Under the pieces are notes generated by a model that was not told where the DNA came from, did not search any database, and saw only the letters and a program-made list of their open reading frames with translations. 64,000 nucleotides of DNA, taken from positions 253,110-317,109 of the forward strand of contig JACPTB010000001.1 in assembly GCA_016192995.1 (NCBI GenBank), read 5' to 3'. Origin of the DNA: Candidatus Woesearchaeota archaeon (GTDB lineage: Archaea; Nanobdellota; Nanobdellia; Woesearchaeales; DSVV01). Numbering within the stretch: position 1 is the first letter of the stretch; the number at the start of each line of letters is the position of its first letter. Positions 42,321-52,554 of the stretch are shown here, piece after piece. The position numbers were made by a program, and so were the translations under genes.

Positions 42321-45300
42321 ATGACTCGAGCAATATTAGAACAAATAGTAGATGGAATAAAAAGGCATGATAAAGATAGTGTGCTTTCTGGTTTGAATAG
42401 TGTTTGGACTGGAAGCGGTCAGTTAGCGATAAGCAATCTTGATGATATAACTTTTGATTATTTAACTAATGATGTTAAAAGAGTTCTTGGTTTAAGAACA
42501 GTGCATGAATTGAGATCAGTATTAATCGATGCCGAAGTGCTCAGCAATGATTTAGCACAATATGATCCTGCAGAACAAGAGCGCATTTTAGCAGGAGTAA
42601 TAGCTAAGCGTTCTCATCCAAAATTCGAATCAGCTTATTTTGATCCAGAATTAGGTGAAACAAAATTAGAAGAAAACAGAAGAAAGTTGGTTAAAAATCC
42701 TACATTTAAAAAAATGTTAGATGCAAGCGGCATAAGATGCTTAGATGATATAGAAAAAACAACAATTAGTTATGGATTAAACAAAGTATTAGGTATTGAC
42801 TCGAAAGGAATACAGGTAACGCGTTTTAGAGAAAGAATGGTTGAGTTAGGATATTTTACCTATGATTTAAGTGATTATGCTGACGAAGATAAAGAACATG
42901 TTGGAGAAATAGTGATTAGATCTTTTTCAACAAGGAAAGTATCAGAATATTTTTCAGAAGAAAGACCCGAATCGGTTTTGGCAAAAAACAGGTGTATATT
43001 CTTAGAAACCAGTGTATTTAAAAAATATATTGAACAAAAGAATATCAAGTCTCTGGATGACATTGAAACAGATACTTTTGAAGATGGATTTTCGTTGGTC
43101 ATAGGAGCGAAAAAAAGATCAGTCCCTGCTTTTATGGCTGCATTAATCGACTATGGTTGTCTTCCAAGTAACATTGAAGATTATTCCCCTGAAAATCAAG
43201 ATAGAATTGTTGCCGGAATTATTTCCAGTTTTAATACAGCAGTACATTCGTATTATCTTGCTCATGAAGTTTTGAGCGAAGCTCAGAGAGAGAAAAATAG
43301 AGCATTCTTAATGAAGAGAAAAGAATTCAGGGCATTCCTTGAAGTGCAGGGCGTAATTTGCCTTGATGATATTACGGCGAATGTACCTGCTGGTTCAGTG
43401 TCTAACCAGCTCAATTGCAAGTCGTATAAACAACTCAGGAATAAATTAGCTGAAGTAGGTTATTTTAATATTAACTTGAGTGGATATGATGCTGAAGAAA
43501 GAGAAATAATTGTTCGGAAAATTCTTACTCAAAGATTAGCGCGTACTGAAAGTTCAGCATATCTTGATGAAGACCTTGAAGAAAAAGTAAAAGAGGATAA
43601 CAGAAATGCAATTATAGCTTCGCAAGCATTTAAAGATCACCTTAAAGAACATAGAATTATGAGTTTAGATAATATAAGACGCCATGCACATACTTATGGA
43701 AGTATTACTTATTTCATTGGAGAAACTAAACCTCAAAAAGTAAAAAGTAAGTTGATCGAAGCAGGAACATTTAGCGAAAGTCTTGCTGATTACACACCTG
43801 AAGATCAGGAGTTTATTACTAAACAAATCATTGATAATCTTGAAGTAGGAAATACTACTAGTGCTTATGCTGTAGCAACATTGTCTCCTGATATTTTAGA
43901 ACTCAATAAAAAAATTATCTTAGGATCAGCGGCATTTAAAGAATTCCTTAAACAGCATAACGTTTTTTCTCTGGATGATATTGAATCGAGAACATTTGGA
44001 AAAGGACTTTGCGCGTTGCTAGGAACAACTATTGGATCTTCAGAAAAAGAAAAAGAAGCTTTGGTAAGATATGGTGTTTTCAGTTATAGACTTAAAGAAT
44101 ATGCTTCTGAAACACAAGAAAATATATGTAAACAAATAGTTGAAGATTTGGAAAAATCAAAACAACTCTCAGTTTATTTTTCAGATGAACGTGATGCCGA
44201 AATAGTAGATGAAAATCGAGCTCTATTTGCGCAAAGCAAAGCATTTAAAGAGTACCGTGATAAAAATGGTTGGAAAACATTAGATCATATTCAGCATCCT
44301 AATCTCAAAAGAGCAATAACTTCAATAATGGGTTGCGTAGTTTCAGTAAATGAATTAAGAGATATCTTAGTAAAATATGGCGCTTACAATTATAAATTGC
44401 AAGAAGAAGAACCTTCACTGCTTGAAGCAGCAGCTTGTAAAATAATTGAATCTGCAAAAAATAGAAAAGATCAAAACAAGTCAAGTTATTTTAATGATGA
44501 TTTAGATCATGAAATAATTGATGACAATCAATTAGCTATATTAGGAACAAGATCTGCGCAAGAATTTTTAGCAGAAGAAGGCGCTTCTCTCGATGATTTA
44601 ACTACTCTTTCATTTAATGCAAGAAGATTTCTTACTAAAATTAAAGTTATTGATCAGATTCCCTCAAGAAAATCAGATCGCAGAACACGTAAAGCTTCAT
44701 ATAGAATGATCCAAAAAGAATGGCAGCCTGATGAAGAAAGAGCATTGTATGCTTTAGCTGAATCTTTTAGAGAAGATACTGATGCGCTTATTACAGAGAT
44801 CAGAGGAAATAAAACAAGATATCAAGAACAATTGGGTGTTAGTGTTAATGCGATCTATTCTAAAATGGAACGACTTGGCATTCTACCCGAAACAAATCAA
44901 GCAAATAGAACTACTGCAGACAGATCAGGAATAGTATATCCTTTTCCACAAATACATCATGATGAATATCCAGGTGTTCTTAATCTATTCAGAAATGTAA
45001 GTGTGTTATTGGGTAAAAATAGCCTTCCACAATATGTACCATTAGTTGGTTATGATTCTGCAACACATGAACAATTTCATCATGCTACACTGCCGATTAG
45101 ATTCAAAGGAATAGAAATTAACGATTATACATCTGCGGAACAAGAAGTAATTGCTGTTGTTAATAGATATATTTCAGATAATAGTTATTGGATAAGAAGA
45201 GCTAATGGAGATATAGAAGTGCCTACCTTGATTGAACTTGAAGATCCACGAATAATTGCAAGGCATGATGCTATTACCGATAGAACCTACGTAGAACTTG

Positions 45301-45419
45301 TATTCAGAAAAAGATTTAATCCAAATAATCTTACCGACACGGTCGCATTAATTCATGGTAGAACTGAATATTTGCATTTTAAACATGATGGAGAAGTAAC
45401 GTTTGAACGTACTAATTAA
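42321..45419 (+). CDS. 1032-residue helical repeat protein with SANT/Myb-like domain
   Basis: Eight degenerate repeats of about 95 residues fill residues 1-790; each contains an LDDI/LDNI-type turn (NLDDI, CLDDI, SLDDI, CLDDI, SLDNI, SLDDI, TLDHI, SLDDL) with flanking charged helices (for example SAYLDEDLEEKVKEDNRNAI). A helix-turn-helix-like segment WQPDEERALYALAES follows at about 795-860 and resembles SANT/Myb. The rest (860-1032) is a mixed alpha/beta tail. There is no signal or membrane helix. Possibly DNA- or chromatin-associated; not recognised as any named family. Confidence 0.65.
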   Translation: MTRAILEQIVDGIKRHDKDSVLSGLNSVWTGSGQLAISNLDDITFDYLTNDVKRVLGLRTVHELRSVLIDAEVLSNDLAQYDPAEQERILAGVIAKRSHPKFESAYFDPELGETKLEENRRKLVKNPTFKKMLDASGIRCLDDIEKTTISYGLNKVLGIDSKGIQVTRFRERMVELGYFTYDLSDYADEDKEHVGEIVIRSFSTRKVSEYFSEERPESVLAKNRCIFLETSVFKKYIEQKNIKSLDDIETDTFEDGFSLVIGAKKRSVPAFMAALIDYGCLPSNIEDYSPENQDRIVAGIISSFNTAVHSYYLAHEVLSEAQREKNRAFLMKRKEFRAFLEVQGVICLDDITANVPAGSVSNQLNCKSYKQLRNKLAEVGYFNINLSGYDAEEREIIVRKILTQRLARTESSAYLDEDLEEKVKEDNRNAIIASQAFKDHLKEHRIMSLDNIRRHAHTYGSITYFIGETKPQKVKSKLIEAGTFSESLADYTPEDQEFITKQIIDNLEVGNTTSAYAVATLSPDILELNKKIILGSAAFKEFLKQHNVFSLDDIESRTFGKGLCALLGTTIGSSEKEKEALVRYGVFSYRLKEYASETQENICKQIVEDLEKSKQLSVYFSDERDAEIVDENRALFAQSKAFKEYRDKNGWKTLDHIQHPNLKRAITSIMGCVVSVNELRDILVKYGAYNYKLQEEEPSLLEAAACKIIESAKNRKDQNKSSYFNDDLDHEIIDDNQLAILGTRSAQEFLAEEGASLDDLTTLSFNARRFLTKIKVIDQIPSRKSDRRTRKASYRMIQKEWQPDEERALYALAESFREDTDALITEIRGNKTRYQEQLGVSVNAIYSKMERLGILPETNQANRTTADRSGIVYPFPQIHHDEYPGVLNLFRNVSVLLGKNSLPQYVPLVGYDSATHEQFHHATLPIRFKGIEINDYTSAEQEVIAVVNRYISDNSYWIRRANGDIEVPTLIELEDPRIIARHDAITDRTYVELVFRKRFNPNNLTDTVALIHGRTEYLHFKHDGEVTFERTN

Positions 45420-45466
45420 CCATAAGAATAATAATTTGTAAATTTATCATGCTAATCCATGATTAT

Positions 45467-48400
45467 CTATGCATATCCTTCATCATCAACAGTCATTATA
45501 GGCAAGGTGAATTTGAATTCACTTCCTTTGCCAACCTCAGAAATCACCCAAATAGTGCCGCCATGTTGTTCGACAATATGTTTAGAAATAGGCAAACCTA
45601 AACCAGTGCCGCCATGCTGCCTTGTCATAGAAGAATCTACTTGAAAAAATTTATCAAATAATTTATCATGATATTCTGGAGGAATTCCTTGACCAGTATC
45701 TTTAATTGAGATCTCAAGAAGATTGTTATTTTTGAGCAGAGTTATAATTATATTTCCACCTTCCGGTGTAAATTTAATTGCATTGCCTAACAGATTAACA
45801 AATACTTGTTTAATAAGATCTTTGCTTCCCATAATCAAAGGCAACTTTTCATGACTATTCAGCGTAATAGTTATATTCTTTTCTTCCCCAAGCATACGCA
45901 TAGTAGTAATAACATCTTCTGCAATAGCGGCTAAATGAAGAGGAGTTTTCCGTAATTCCATTTTTCTGTTTTCAAGCCGTGATAAATCAAGAATATCGTT
46001 AATCAATCGTGTAAGGCGGTCTGCTTCTTCGCAAACAATACCCAGTGACTCTTGCTGCTCTTTTGTAATTGAACCCAATTTTTCTGTTTTCATTAAGAGA
46101 CTGTAACCTTTAATGCTGGTTAAAGGAGTCCTTAGTTCATGACTGACATTGCTTACAAAATCTGATTTCAACTTGTCCATTTTAGTAAGTTCTTCATTCT
46201 TTTTTCTTAGTTCTCCGGTAGCTTGATAAATTTCGTTGCGCAATTTTTTATTAAAAGTGCTTATTTCACCATATAACTTCGATTTTTCCAAAGCAACACT
46301 GATTTGATTAGTTAAAATCTGAAGCGCATTTTTATATTTTGAAAAATTATCATAATGCTGGCTTTCAAGATCTAAAATCCCAATAACTTTATTGTCTTGA
46401 ATCAGAGGAATTGTTGCTTCTGAAACAGTAGCTGTATGGATACTAATGTAATTTGGATGCTGCGAAACATTTCTTACAATAATAGGTTCACCAGTTTTAA
46501 CAACAATACCAGCTATGCCTTCTGTTTTTTTCAAAGTAAACGTATCTTTGTAATATTGGTCAAATCCCTTGCAAAGCTTCACTTTAAGATAATCGTTATC
46601 AAGCAAGAGCAATGAAGCGCTATCAGCTTTAGTTAATTCAATTGTTTTATCAAGTATAATTGACAAGAGGCTATCAAGTTCCAGTGTTGAACTAATGAGC
46701 TGGCTTATCTCAAGAAGCGCTGAGAAATTTTCTTTATCTGTTTTAATATGAGAATAAAGATCTGAATTTTTGATCATGATTGCTGCTTGTTGGGAAAGCA
46801 TGCTGAGGAACTGCAATTCATTGGGGGTGTATCGGCGCTCTTTTTTTGTGTAAACATTAACAACGCCAATTGCAGATTCGCCGATAATAAGGGGAACGCT
46901 CAGCATACTAAACAGATTTAATCTTTGCGCATATTCTTTAATGGTGTATAATGGCTCTTCTTGAACATTGCGTACATAAACTATTTGTTTTTCCTGATAA
47001 GCTTTGCCGGATACGCCATCACCAACTTTATACCCTACGGTCTCGCAATATTCCTTATCAAGATTGTACGTTGAACGAGCAAGCAATCGTCTGCTATAAT
47101 CATCATAAAGCAGAATTGAGCAATAGTCTATATGAAATAACGAAACAATTTCCTTGGTGATTTCTTGCAATACTGCATCAATGTCCATAGTTTCCACTGC
47201 TTTTTTAGTAACTGCATACATTGCTGAAAGCCTATTTAATCGTTGAATGTTTTGTTGGTACAGATTTGCATTTTCGATACTTACACCCAGTTGATGCGCG
47301 AACGTCATGAGGGCAGTTATTTGCGACTTAGTGATAAGTTCTTTGCTGTATTTGTTGTCGAGACTAATCATTCCGATCATAGTTCCCTTGCTTATTAGCG
47401 GAAGGCTTGCTGATTGTTTGATCTGTGTTTTACCAAGATATTTATTAAGTTCTGTCGCTGTTTCTTCATTAACAATAATAGGCGTTTTTTTTGTTGCGCA
47501 GTGATATGCTTTTTCAAAAGAAGGTATGATCGGAATTTTAACTTTAGAAAATTCAGAAGTACTGATGTAAGAAGACATTGCGCCATTAAGCACATTTTCT
47601 TGCTTGTCACGAAGATAAATTCTTACACGATCAAAACCTAATTTTTTAAAGGTCTTAATGCCAATAGTAAGACGTTCAGGAAGATCGATATTACTCTGAA
47701 GCTGGCTGCTCAGTTCGTATAATGTTTTTAAATAGGTATTTCTTTTTTCCAAATCTTTGGCAATTTTAATTCGCTTGGTAATATCTCTCAGAGAAATAAT
47801 TAATTTTCCCGTTTCAGGAATAATGCCAAAACTAAGTTCAACATTGATCCTGGTATTTTGTTTAGTAATAAGTTCTACAACGCATTTATTAGGAATGATG
47901 TCATTAGTTGAGCTTATACGAAAAGCCTCGCAATAAGATTTAACCGTATTTCTTGATTCAGGAGTAAATATATCCAAGAAAGAACTGCATGTTTTTAGAT
48001 ACTCTTGAGTATATCCTGTTAAAAGATTAAAATTTCGATTGATTAAAACAGGAGAGTTGGTATTATCAATAATAATCACTGAATCACTAATATATTCAAA
48101 TAATGCCTGATATTCCTCTTTTGATTGCCTTAATTTTTGAATAAAAAAGAATTTATCCAAAGACAATGCAATAATCTCATTTATACTTTTTATGACAGAA
48201 ATATGTTCATTGCAATAATAGTTTTCCATGGCGCTGCCCACAAAAAGTGCTCCCAAGATTTTTTCTTCCACTTCTAAAGGAACAACCAGAATGCACCTGA
48301 TCCCTTGGTTAAAAAGCATCTGGTCATATTTTTTAGAAGGCAATTGATCAAAGACTATTATTTTTTCTTGAGGAGTTAAACACACTTCTGAAAGAAATGT

Positions 48401-48682
48401 TTTGTTAAAAGAAACTTCATGATATTTGCATTCATGAGAAATAACATCCGAGGGTGATTCTTTGATGGGGTAAATGCTAAATGTTTGCTGAGCTTCATCA
48501 ATCAGTGCCAAACTGCATATATCAAAAAAAACGAATTGTTTGAGATGCTCCTCAATAAAATGCAATACTTCATCGAGTTGTTTTGCGTGATTGATGCGCT
48601 TTATAAGTCCTGGGACTATGGTAAAATGCTGAGATATGATCTCTTCGGTAATAACCTTTGACTTTTGCACGGGCATTTTCAT
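45467..48682 (-). CDS. Sensor histidine kinase with PAS and multiple GAF domains
   Basis: 1071 residues, soluble. GAF-like (about 30-170), PAS (about 180-300), then several GAF regions (about 310-800), HisKA with the phosphoacceptor His (SHELRTPLTSIKGYSLLM, H848) and HATPase_c with an N box (LLGNAIKFTPEGG) and G boxes (DTGQGIPPEY, QHGGTGLGLPISKHIVEQHG). Bacterial-type signal transduction. The two response regulators just upstream in the same direction are its likely partners. Input signals unknown; cytoplasmic cues are likely, since there are no membrane helices. MKMPVQ gives two possible starts two codons apart. Confidence 0.9.
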   Translation of the reverse strand: MKMPVQKSKVITEEIISQHFTIVPGLIKRINHAKQLDEVLHFIEEHLKQFVFFDICSLALIDEAQQTFSIYPIKESPSDVISHECKYHEVSFNKTFLSEVCLTPQEKIIVFDQLPSKKYDQMLFNQGIRCILVVPLEVEEKILGALFVGSAMENYYCNEHISVIKSINEIIALSLDKFFFIQKLRQSKEEYQALFEYISDSVIIIDNTNSPVLINRNFNLLTGYTQEYLKTCSSFLDIFTPESRNTVKSYCEAFRISSTNDIIPNKCVVELITKQNTRINVELSFGIIPETGKLIISLRDITKRIKIAKDLEKRNTYLKTLYELSSQLQSNIDLPERLTIGIKTFKKLGFDRVRIYLRDKQENVLNGAMSSYISTSEFSKVKIPIIPSFEKAYHCATKKTPIIVNEETATELNKYLGKTQIKQSASLPLISKGTMIGMISLDNKYSKELITKSQITALMTFAHQLGVSIENANLYQQNIQRLNRLSAMYAVTKKAVETMDIDAVLQEITKEIVSLFHIDYCSILLYDDYSRRLLARSTYNLDKEYCETVGYKVGDGVSGKAYQEKQIVYVRNVQEEPLYTIKEYAQRLNLFSMLSVPLIIGESAIGVVNVYTKKERRYTPNELQFLSMLSQQAAIMIKNSDLYSHIKTDKENFSALLEISQLISSTLELDSLLSIILDKTIELTKADSASLLLLDNDYLKVKLCKGFDQYYKDTFTLKKTEGIAGIVVKTGEPIIVRNVSQHPNYISIHTATVSEATIPLIQDNKVIGILDLESQHYDNFSKYKNALQILTNQISVALEKSKLYGEISTFNKKLRNEIYQATGELRKKNEELTKMDKLKSDFVSNVSHELRTPLTSIKGYSLLMKTEKLGSITKEQQESLGIVCEEADRLTRLINDILDLSRLENRKMELRKTPLHLAAIAEDVITTMRMLGEEKNITITLNSHEKLPLIMGSKDLIKQVFVNLLGNAIKFTPEGGNIIITLLKNNNLLEISIKDTGQGIPPEYHDKLFDKFFQVDSSMTRQHGGTGLGLPISKHIVEQHGGTIWVISEVGKGSEFKFTLPIMTVDDEGYA

Positions 48683-48697
48683 GATAATAATTGCTTT

Positions 48698-49699
48698 TTA
48701 TACAATAGGCACAAAATGATCAAATTTTTTTGTTTCTATTTCAGTTCTTGTTACTTTAACAATGTTTAAGGACATTGTTTCTTTAATCACCATACTCTCA
48801 TAAAAATACGGCAGTATTTTACTAAAGGTATCCATTATTTCAAGATCAAGATTTTGTTTTTTAGACACCATCACAAAACTATTTTTCATTGTTTGCCCAA
48901 TAAAATCTTGATCTGAAACCGCATTCGCAAGCAGCCGGGAAAGCAAAAGCAGCACTTCGTTCCCTCGTTTATAACCAAATGCTTCGACATACTCCTTAAA
49001 ATTGTTAAGCACAATGCTGTATAACACGAAATCTTCTTCATGCAACATTCTTTCACGAAGATGCTCCATAATAGCACCTTTTACCGGTAATTGGGTGATG
49101 GGATGCTTTTCTGAAACATGTTCTTTGTACTTTAACATCAATTGAATTCTTGCTTCTAATTCCATAGGATCAAATGGCTTGGTAATATAATCGTCTGCAT
49201 TATATAAAATTCCTTTTATTTTATCATCTAGTTCTCCTTTTGCCGTCAGCATAATAACTTGTATGTGCTGCGTCAGGGCGTTTTCTTTAATTTGTTTGCA
49301 TACTTCATAGCCGGTCATGCCTGGCATCATTAAATCCAATACTACTAACTCAGGTGATATCTGTTTAATTTTCTCAAGCGCTTCTATTCCTGAACTTGCC
49401 TCATGCAGGGAAAAATTTGACGACATCAAGCTGAGTTTAACAAGATTAATCACATGCGGTTCGTCATCAACAATCAAAACTTTTGGTTTTTTTGAATCCT
49501 GTTTTACACGCCACAATTTAGAAGGTGCTACATCTTCATATTCGAGTAATCCATGCGCTTTCATAATTTCAAGGTATTTACTGATAGTTACCCTATTATG
49601 CCCAATGTATTTCGCAATTTCAGAACTTGATGCTCCATACTCTTTTTGCTGAAGATGACTAATTATTTTTTGTTTAATATCACTGTTTAAATTCTCCAT
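48698..49699 (-). CDS. HTH-REC-degenerate GGDEF response regulator
   Basis: 333 residues. Residues 1-65 form a helix-turn-helix (SSEIAKYIGHNRVTISKYLE), 70-190 a receiver (LIVDDEPHVINL, phosphoacceptor D in VVLDLMMPGMTGYEV, KPFDP), and 195-333 resembles a GGDEF fold (HPITQLPVKGAIMEHLRERM), but the GGDEF loop reads IGQTMKNSF and lacks the active-site acids. It probably cannot make cyclic di-GMP. It is adjacent to the kinase and may be its output. HTH placed before REC is unusual. Confidence 0.82.
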   Translation of the reverse strand: MENLNSDIKQKIISHLQQKEYGASSSEIAKYIGHNRVTISKYLEIMKAHGLLEYEDVAPSKLWRVKQDSKKPKVLIVDDEPHVINLVKLSLMSSNFSLHEASSGIEALEKIKQISPELVVLDLMMPGMTGYEVCKQIKENALTQHIQVIMLTAKGELDDKIKGILYNADDYITKPFDPMELEARIQLMLKYKEHVSEKHPITQLPVKGAIMEHLRERMLHEEDFVLYSIVLNNFKEYVEAFGYKRGNEVLLLLSRLLANAVSDQDFIGQTMKNSFVMVSKKQNLDLEIMDTFSKILPYFYESMVIKETMSLNIVKVTRTEIETKKFDHFVPIV

Positions 49700-49707
49700 T
49701 TCATCAC

Positions 49708-50085
49708 CTATGCAACTAGATTAAGATTTAATTTAATTCGCCTTATTAATTCCATGGGATCAAAGGGCTTGGTTAAATAATCATCAGCTCCAACTTCAAT
49801 TGCTTCAAGCTTGTCATGCATTTGGCTTTTTGCTGATAAAATTAAAACAGGCGTATCTTTTGTACCGGGATTGTGCTTCAAAAGCTCACAAAACTCATAA
49901 CCATTCATCCCTGGCATCATTAAATCTAAAACAACAATATCTGGTGTTTGTTTTTCCAATAAATACTGAGCTTCTCTCGCAGAGTACGCTGGAATCACTT
50001 CATATTTATCCTTATTTAAACTTAAAGAAATTAAATGCACTATATGCGGCTCATCATCAACCACAAGCACTTGTTTTTTATCCAT
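49708..50085 (-). CDS. Single-domain response regulator
   Basis: 125 residues from the ATG at 50085, with gaggggtga about five bases before it; a GTG at 50094 is possible. A receiver alone: VLVVDDEPHIVHL, D in VVLDLMMPGMNGYEF, LSAKS and KPFDP are all seen. It lies nine bases before the HTH-REC gene, so the kinase and both regulators form one operon read in the order REC, HTH-REC-GGDEF, kinase. It may act as a phosphorelay or shared output. Confidence 0.9.
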   Translation of the reverse strand: MDKKQVLVVDDEPHIVHLISLSLNKDKYEVIPAYSAREAQYLLEKQTPDIVVLDLMMPGMNGYEFCELLKHNPGTKDTPVLILSAKSQMHDKLEAIEVGADDYLTKPFDPMELIRRIKLNLNLVA

Positions 50086-50256
50086 ATGGTTCACCCCTCA
50101 GTTTATCTTAGTTTTATTTTGATATCAGGGTTTGAACTACTGCCTCTTGATTACTTTACCCCCCACTATAAACATATCTGTATAACAGATATGTTATGCT
50201 TATATTTAAATATTATTAATAACTGAGAAGTGACATTAAAGAAAATTATTATTTTA

Positions 50257-51342
50257 TTAGAATTTATCAATAACTACTTGTCCAGCTTTAACATGGAGCA
50301 ATACTTCTCTTTTATCATCAAAACCTGAGATATCAGTTGCTAAAGGAGGCAATAAAATTCTATTGCCCCTTAAGGTAAGCATGGTAATAACTTCCTTAAT
50401 CTCTCGTGGTTTAGTTGAGATTGCACCAGATTCTTCAAGTATATCTTTAGAAGTGCCAGTTATTTTTTGCTGATATTGCAATGCACGCTCTGCAAAATAA
50501 TGGGCTATTTTATCAGCAATATTGATGTTAGTGCATTTGGTTATACCTTGCAAACCAGGTGACAAATTAACTTCTAAAACCAATGGTCCGCGAGGAGTTT
50601 CTAACATATCAACAGCGCACACTTCAGCACCTATTGATTGAGCTGCATCAACAGCTATTTTTGCAGCATGTGGATCAATAAATTTGGCTATAGCAGTGCC
50701 GCCTGCATGAAGATTAGCGCGTTCTTCTCCAACTTCTGCAATTCGTTCCATTGAAGCAACTACTTTTTTTCCAACAACAAAAGCGCGCAAGTCTTTTCCA
50801 TGAGTATCAACATATTCCTGAATAATAAACGGCTGTTTAAGAGTCTGCAATGCATCTAACATTGAACTTGCTGAAGCGTAGGAATCAGCAATTAATACCC
50901 CTTTTCCATGAGTGCCTTCAGGAAATTTCATAACAATAGGATAATTAAGATTTGCAAGCAGATTTTTTGCAGATTGTGTTGTTGCAGTTAAGTAGGTTGC
51001 AGGCATAGGCACATTATGTTTCTGCAATTCCATCTGCGTCAATAATTTATTATGGCCAAACGTAAAAGCAGATGCAATAATAGGCATATATGTTTCCCCA
51101 TATAATGCATTAGTAAGCGCCTGCAATAAAGGCGCAAATCGAAACGAGCCTTTCGCATAAATACAGTCATATTTTTTTAAAGGCTTGCCTTCATAGAGAA
51201 TTTCTACTTCTTTGCCAACCTTAACTTCAATATTTTTAATAGCAAGCATATCAACAGAAGTAAAGTAATTTTTCATAGCTTCATAGGTCCATTGAGAACT
51301 TGCGCTGCCCTGGCTGATAATTGCGGCTGTTAAGTGTTCCAT
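50257..51342 (-). CDS. rimK: RimK-type ATP-grasp ligase
   Basis: 361 residues. The ATP-grasp core (about 100-290) shows VMKFPEGTHGKGV, IIQEYVDTHGKDLRAFVVG, and the metal site EVCAVDMLETPRGPLVLEVN. In bacteria RimK adds glutamates to ribosomal protein S6. The C-terminal 60 residues (about 300-361) are extra. Directly upstream, in the same direction, lies a RimB-like retropepsin, a known operon partner. The substrate in this archaeon is unknown. Confidence 0.85.
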   Translation of the reverse strand: MEHLTAAIISQGSASSQWTYEAMKNYFTSVDMLAIKNIEVKVGKEVEILYEGKPLKKYDCIYAKGSFRFAPLLQALTNALYGETYMPIIASAFTFGHNKLLTQMELQKHNVPMPATYLTATTQSAKNLLANLNYPIVMKFPEGTHGKGVLIADSYASASSMLDALQTLKQPFIIQEYVDTHGKDLRAFVVGKKVVASMERIAEVGEERANLHAGGTAIAKFIDPHAAKIAVDAAQSIGAEVCAVDMLETPRGPLVLEVNLSPGLQGITKCTNINIADKIAHYFAERALQYQQKITGTSKDILEESGAISTKPREIKEVITMLTLRGNRILLPPLATDISGFDDKREVLLHVKAGQVVIDKF

Positions 51343-51354
51343 AATAATCGATAG

Positions 51355-51714
51355 TTAGCTTTTCAAAGGATCTATTAAAAACTTTCCTTGCTTTAATACA
51401 TCTTGACCTATAAGAACTTGATATTTCATATGGCTTCTATTAGCAACAGTAAATCCTACGGGAATGCGTTTGCTTGCTAATTCAATCAAACCTTCCTGCA
51501 CTGCCCTTAATGAAGTGCCATGTGCAGATTTAATAACCTTAACCCGTGTGAACGGGCCGTATTTTAACTCTTGAGCTAACTGCCGGTCTATAGAACTTCG
51601 TGATGCGCCAGTATCAATTTTTGCGCGAACTTTTTTTGGCGCAACTTTATTGCCAAAAATAATAACATCCTCGCATAAACCAATGATTGTTCTTCTCGGC
51701 AACACTGAAACCAT
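51355..51714 (-). CDS. RimB-like retropepsin
   Basis: 119 residues. An aspartic-protease-type motif IDTGASRSSID (about 32-42) and a C-terminal VLIGQDVLKQGKFLIDP (about 100-116) match the RimB family of putative ATP-dependent zinc/retropepsin-like proteases that trim poly-glutamate tails made by RimK. It ends 12 bases before RimK and is thus in its operon. Its length is normal for the family. Confidence 0.8.
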   Translation of the reverse strand: MVSVLPRRTIIGLCEDVIIFGNKVAPKKVRAKIDTGASRSSIDRQLAQELKYGPFTRVKVIKSAHGTSLRAVQEGLIELASKRIPVGFTVANRSHMKYQVLIGQDVLKQGKFLIDPLKS

Positions 51715-51758
51715 ACTGATTTTTCAATTCAGTGGTATTTAAATGTTATTAATTCACC

Positions 51759-51911
51759 GGCTCTGGTGAAAATGTAGTTTTAGCGCCCATTCTGTGAAGC
51801 TTTTTTTAGATAACTGTGGGGATTTTTCGGAGTTCCAGAGAGAAAAATCCAATGTTTAATCACTTTTGAAGCTGAACTGGCGCTAAAACCTGAAAGATTT
51901 TCACCAGAGCC
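51759..51911. repeat. Modular hairpin element, type B ends with type A interior
   Basis: 153 bp with ends ggctctggtgaaaat / ttttcaccagagcc around the ttttagcgcc pair and ttccagagag core. No clear direct repeat. The next gene's TATA box begins ten bases beyond it. Confidence 0.82.
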
Positions 51912-51921
51912 GAATACGCAT

Positions 51922-51933
51922 AAATTTATAAAT
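51922..51933 (+). promoter_or_regulatory. TATA box before ribA
   Basis: aaatttataaat lies about 28 nt before the ATG at 51955. Confidence 0.5.
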
Positions 51934-51954
51934 TATTGTGCGTTATTTTACTCT

Positions 51955-52548
51955 ATGATTTCAAGCAAAATCACTTACCTCCAACCAATTACCTTACCAA
52001 CAGAGATAGATGATAATACTCAACTCTATGTTTTCAAAAAAGAGATCGATAATTACGTAGCTTTAGTTAAAGGTGATGTTTTTGGGAAAGAAAAGGTATT
52101 ATTACGATTGCATTCTGAATGCATGTTTGGCGATATTTTTGGAAGTAAAGCATGTGATTGCAAAGAACAACTTGATGCAGCAAAACAGAAATTAAAGCAA
52201 GCGGATAAAGGAATTCTTTTTTACTTGCCTCAAGAAGGCAGAGGAATTGGACTGCGGAATAAAGTTGAAGCTTATCGCTTGAAAGAAGAGAAAGGATATG
52301 ACACTGCTGAAGCAAACAAGCAGCTTGGTTTTTCTGAAGACTTGCGTGATTATAATTACGTCGCAGGTATTTTAAAAGATTTTTTCAAAGTAAAGAGTGT
52401 TATGTTATTATCAAATAATCCCCACAAGATTAAAGCGCTTGAAAATATTGGAATTGCTGTTGAAATTCAAGCGCTTAAAATTAAGCCGAATAAATTCAAT
52501 GAAAAATATCTCCAGACAAAAAAAGAAAAATTTGGGCATAGATTGTAG
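51955..52548 (+). CDS. ribA: GTP cyclohydrolase II
   Basis: 197 residues. It opens GTP to a formamidopyrimidine in riboflavin synthesis. The zinc-binding motif is clear (HSECMFGDIFGSKACDC), as are LPQEGRGIGLRNKVEAY and LLSNNPHKIKALENIGI. This is the bacterial enzyme; archaea typically use a different, unrelated GTP cyclohydrolase, so transfer is likely. It stands alone here, with its own TATA box. Confidence 0.92.
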   Translation: MISSKITYLQPITLPTEIDDNTQLYVFKKEIDNYVALVKGDVFGKEKVLLRLHSECMFGDIFGSKACDCKEQLDAAKQKLKQADKGILFYLPQEGRGIGLRNKVEAYRLKEEKGYDTAEANKQLGFSEDLRDYNYVAGILKDFFKVKSVMLLSNNPHKIKALENIGIAVEIQALKIKPNKFNEKYLQTKKEKFGHRL

Positions 52549-52554
52549 ATAATT

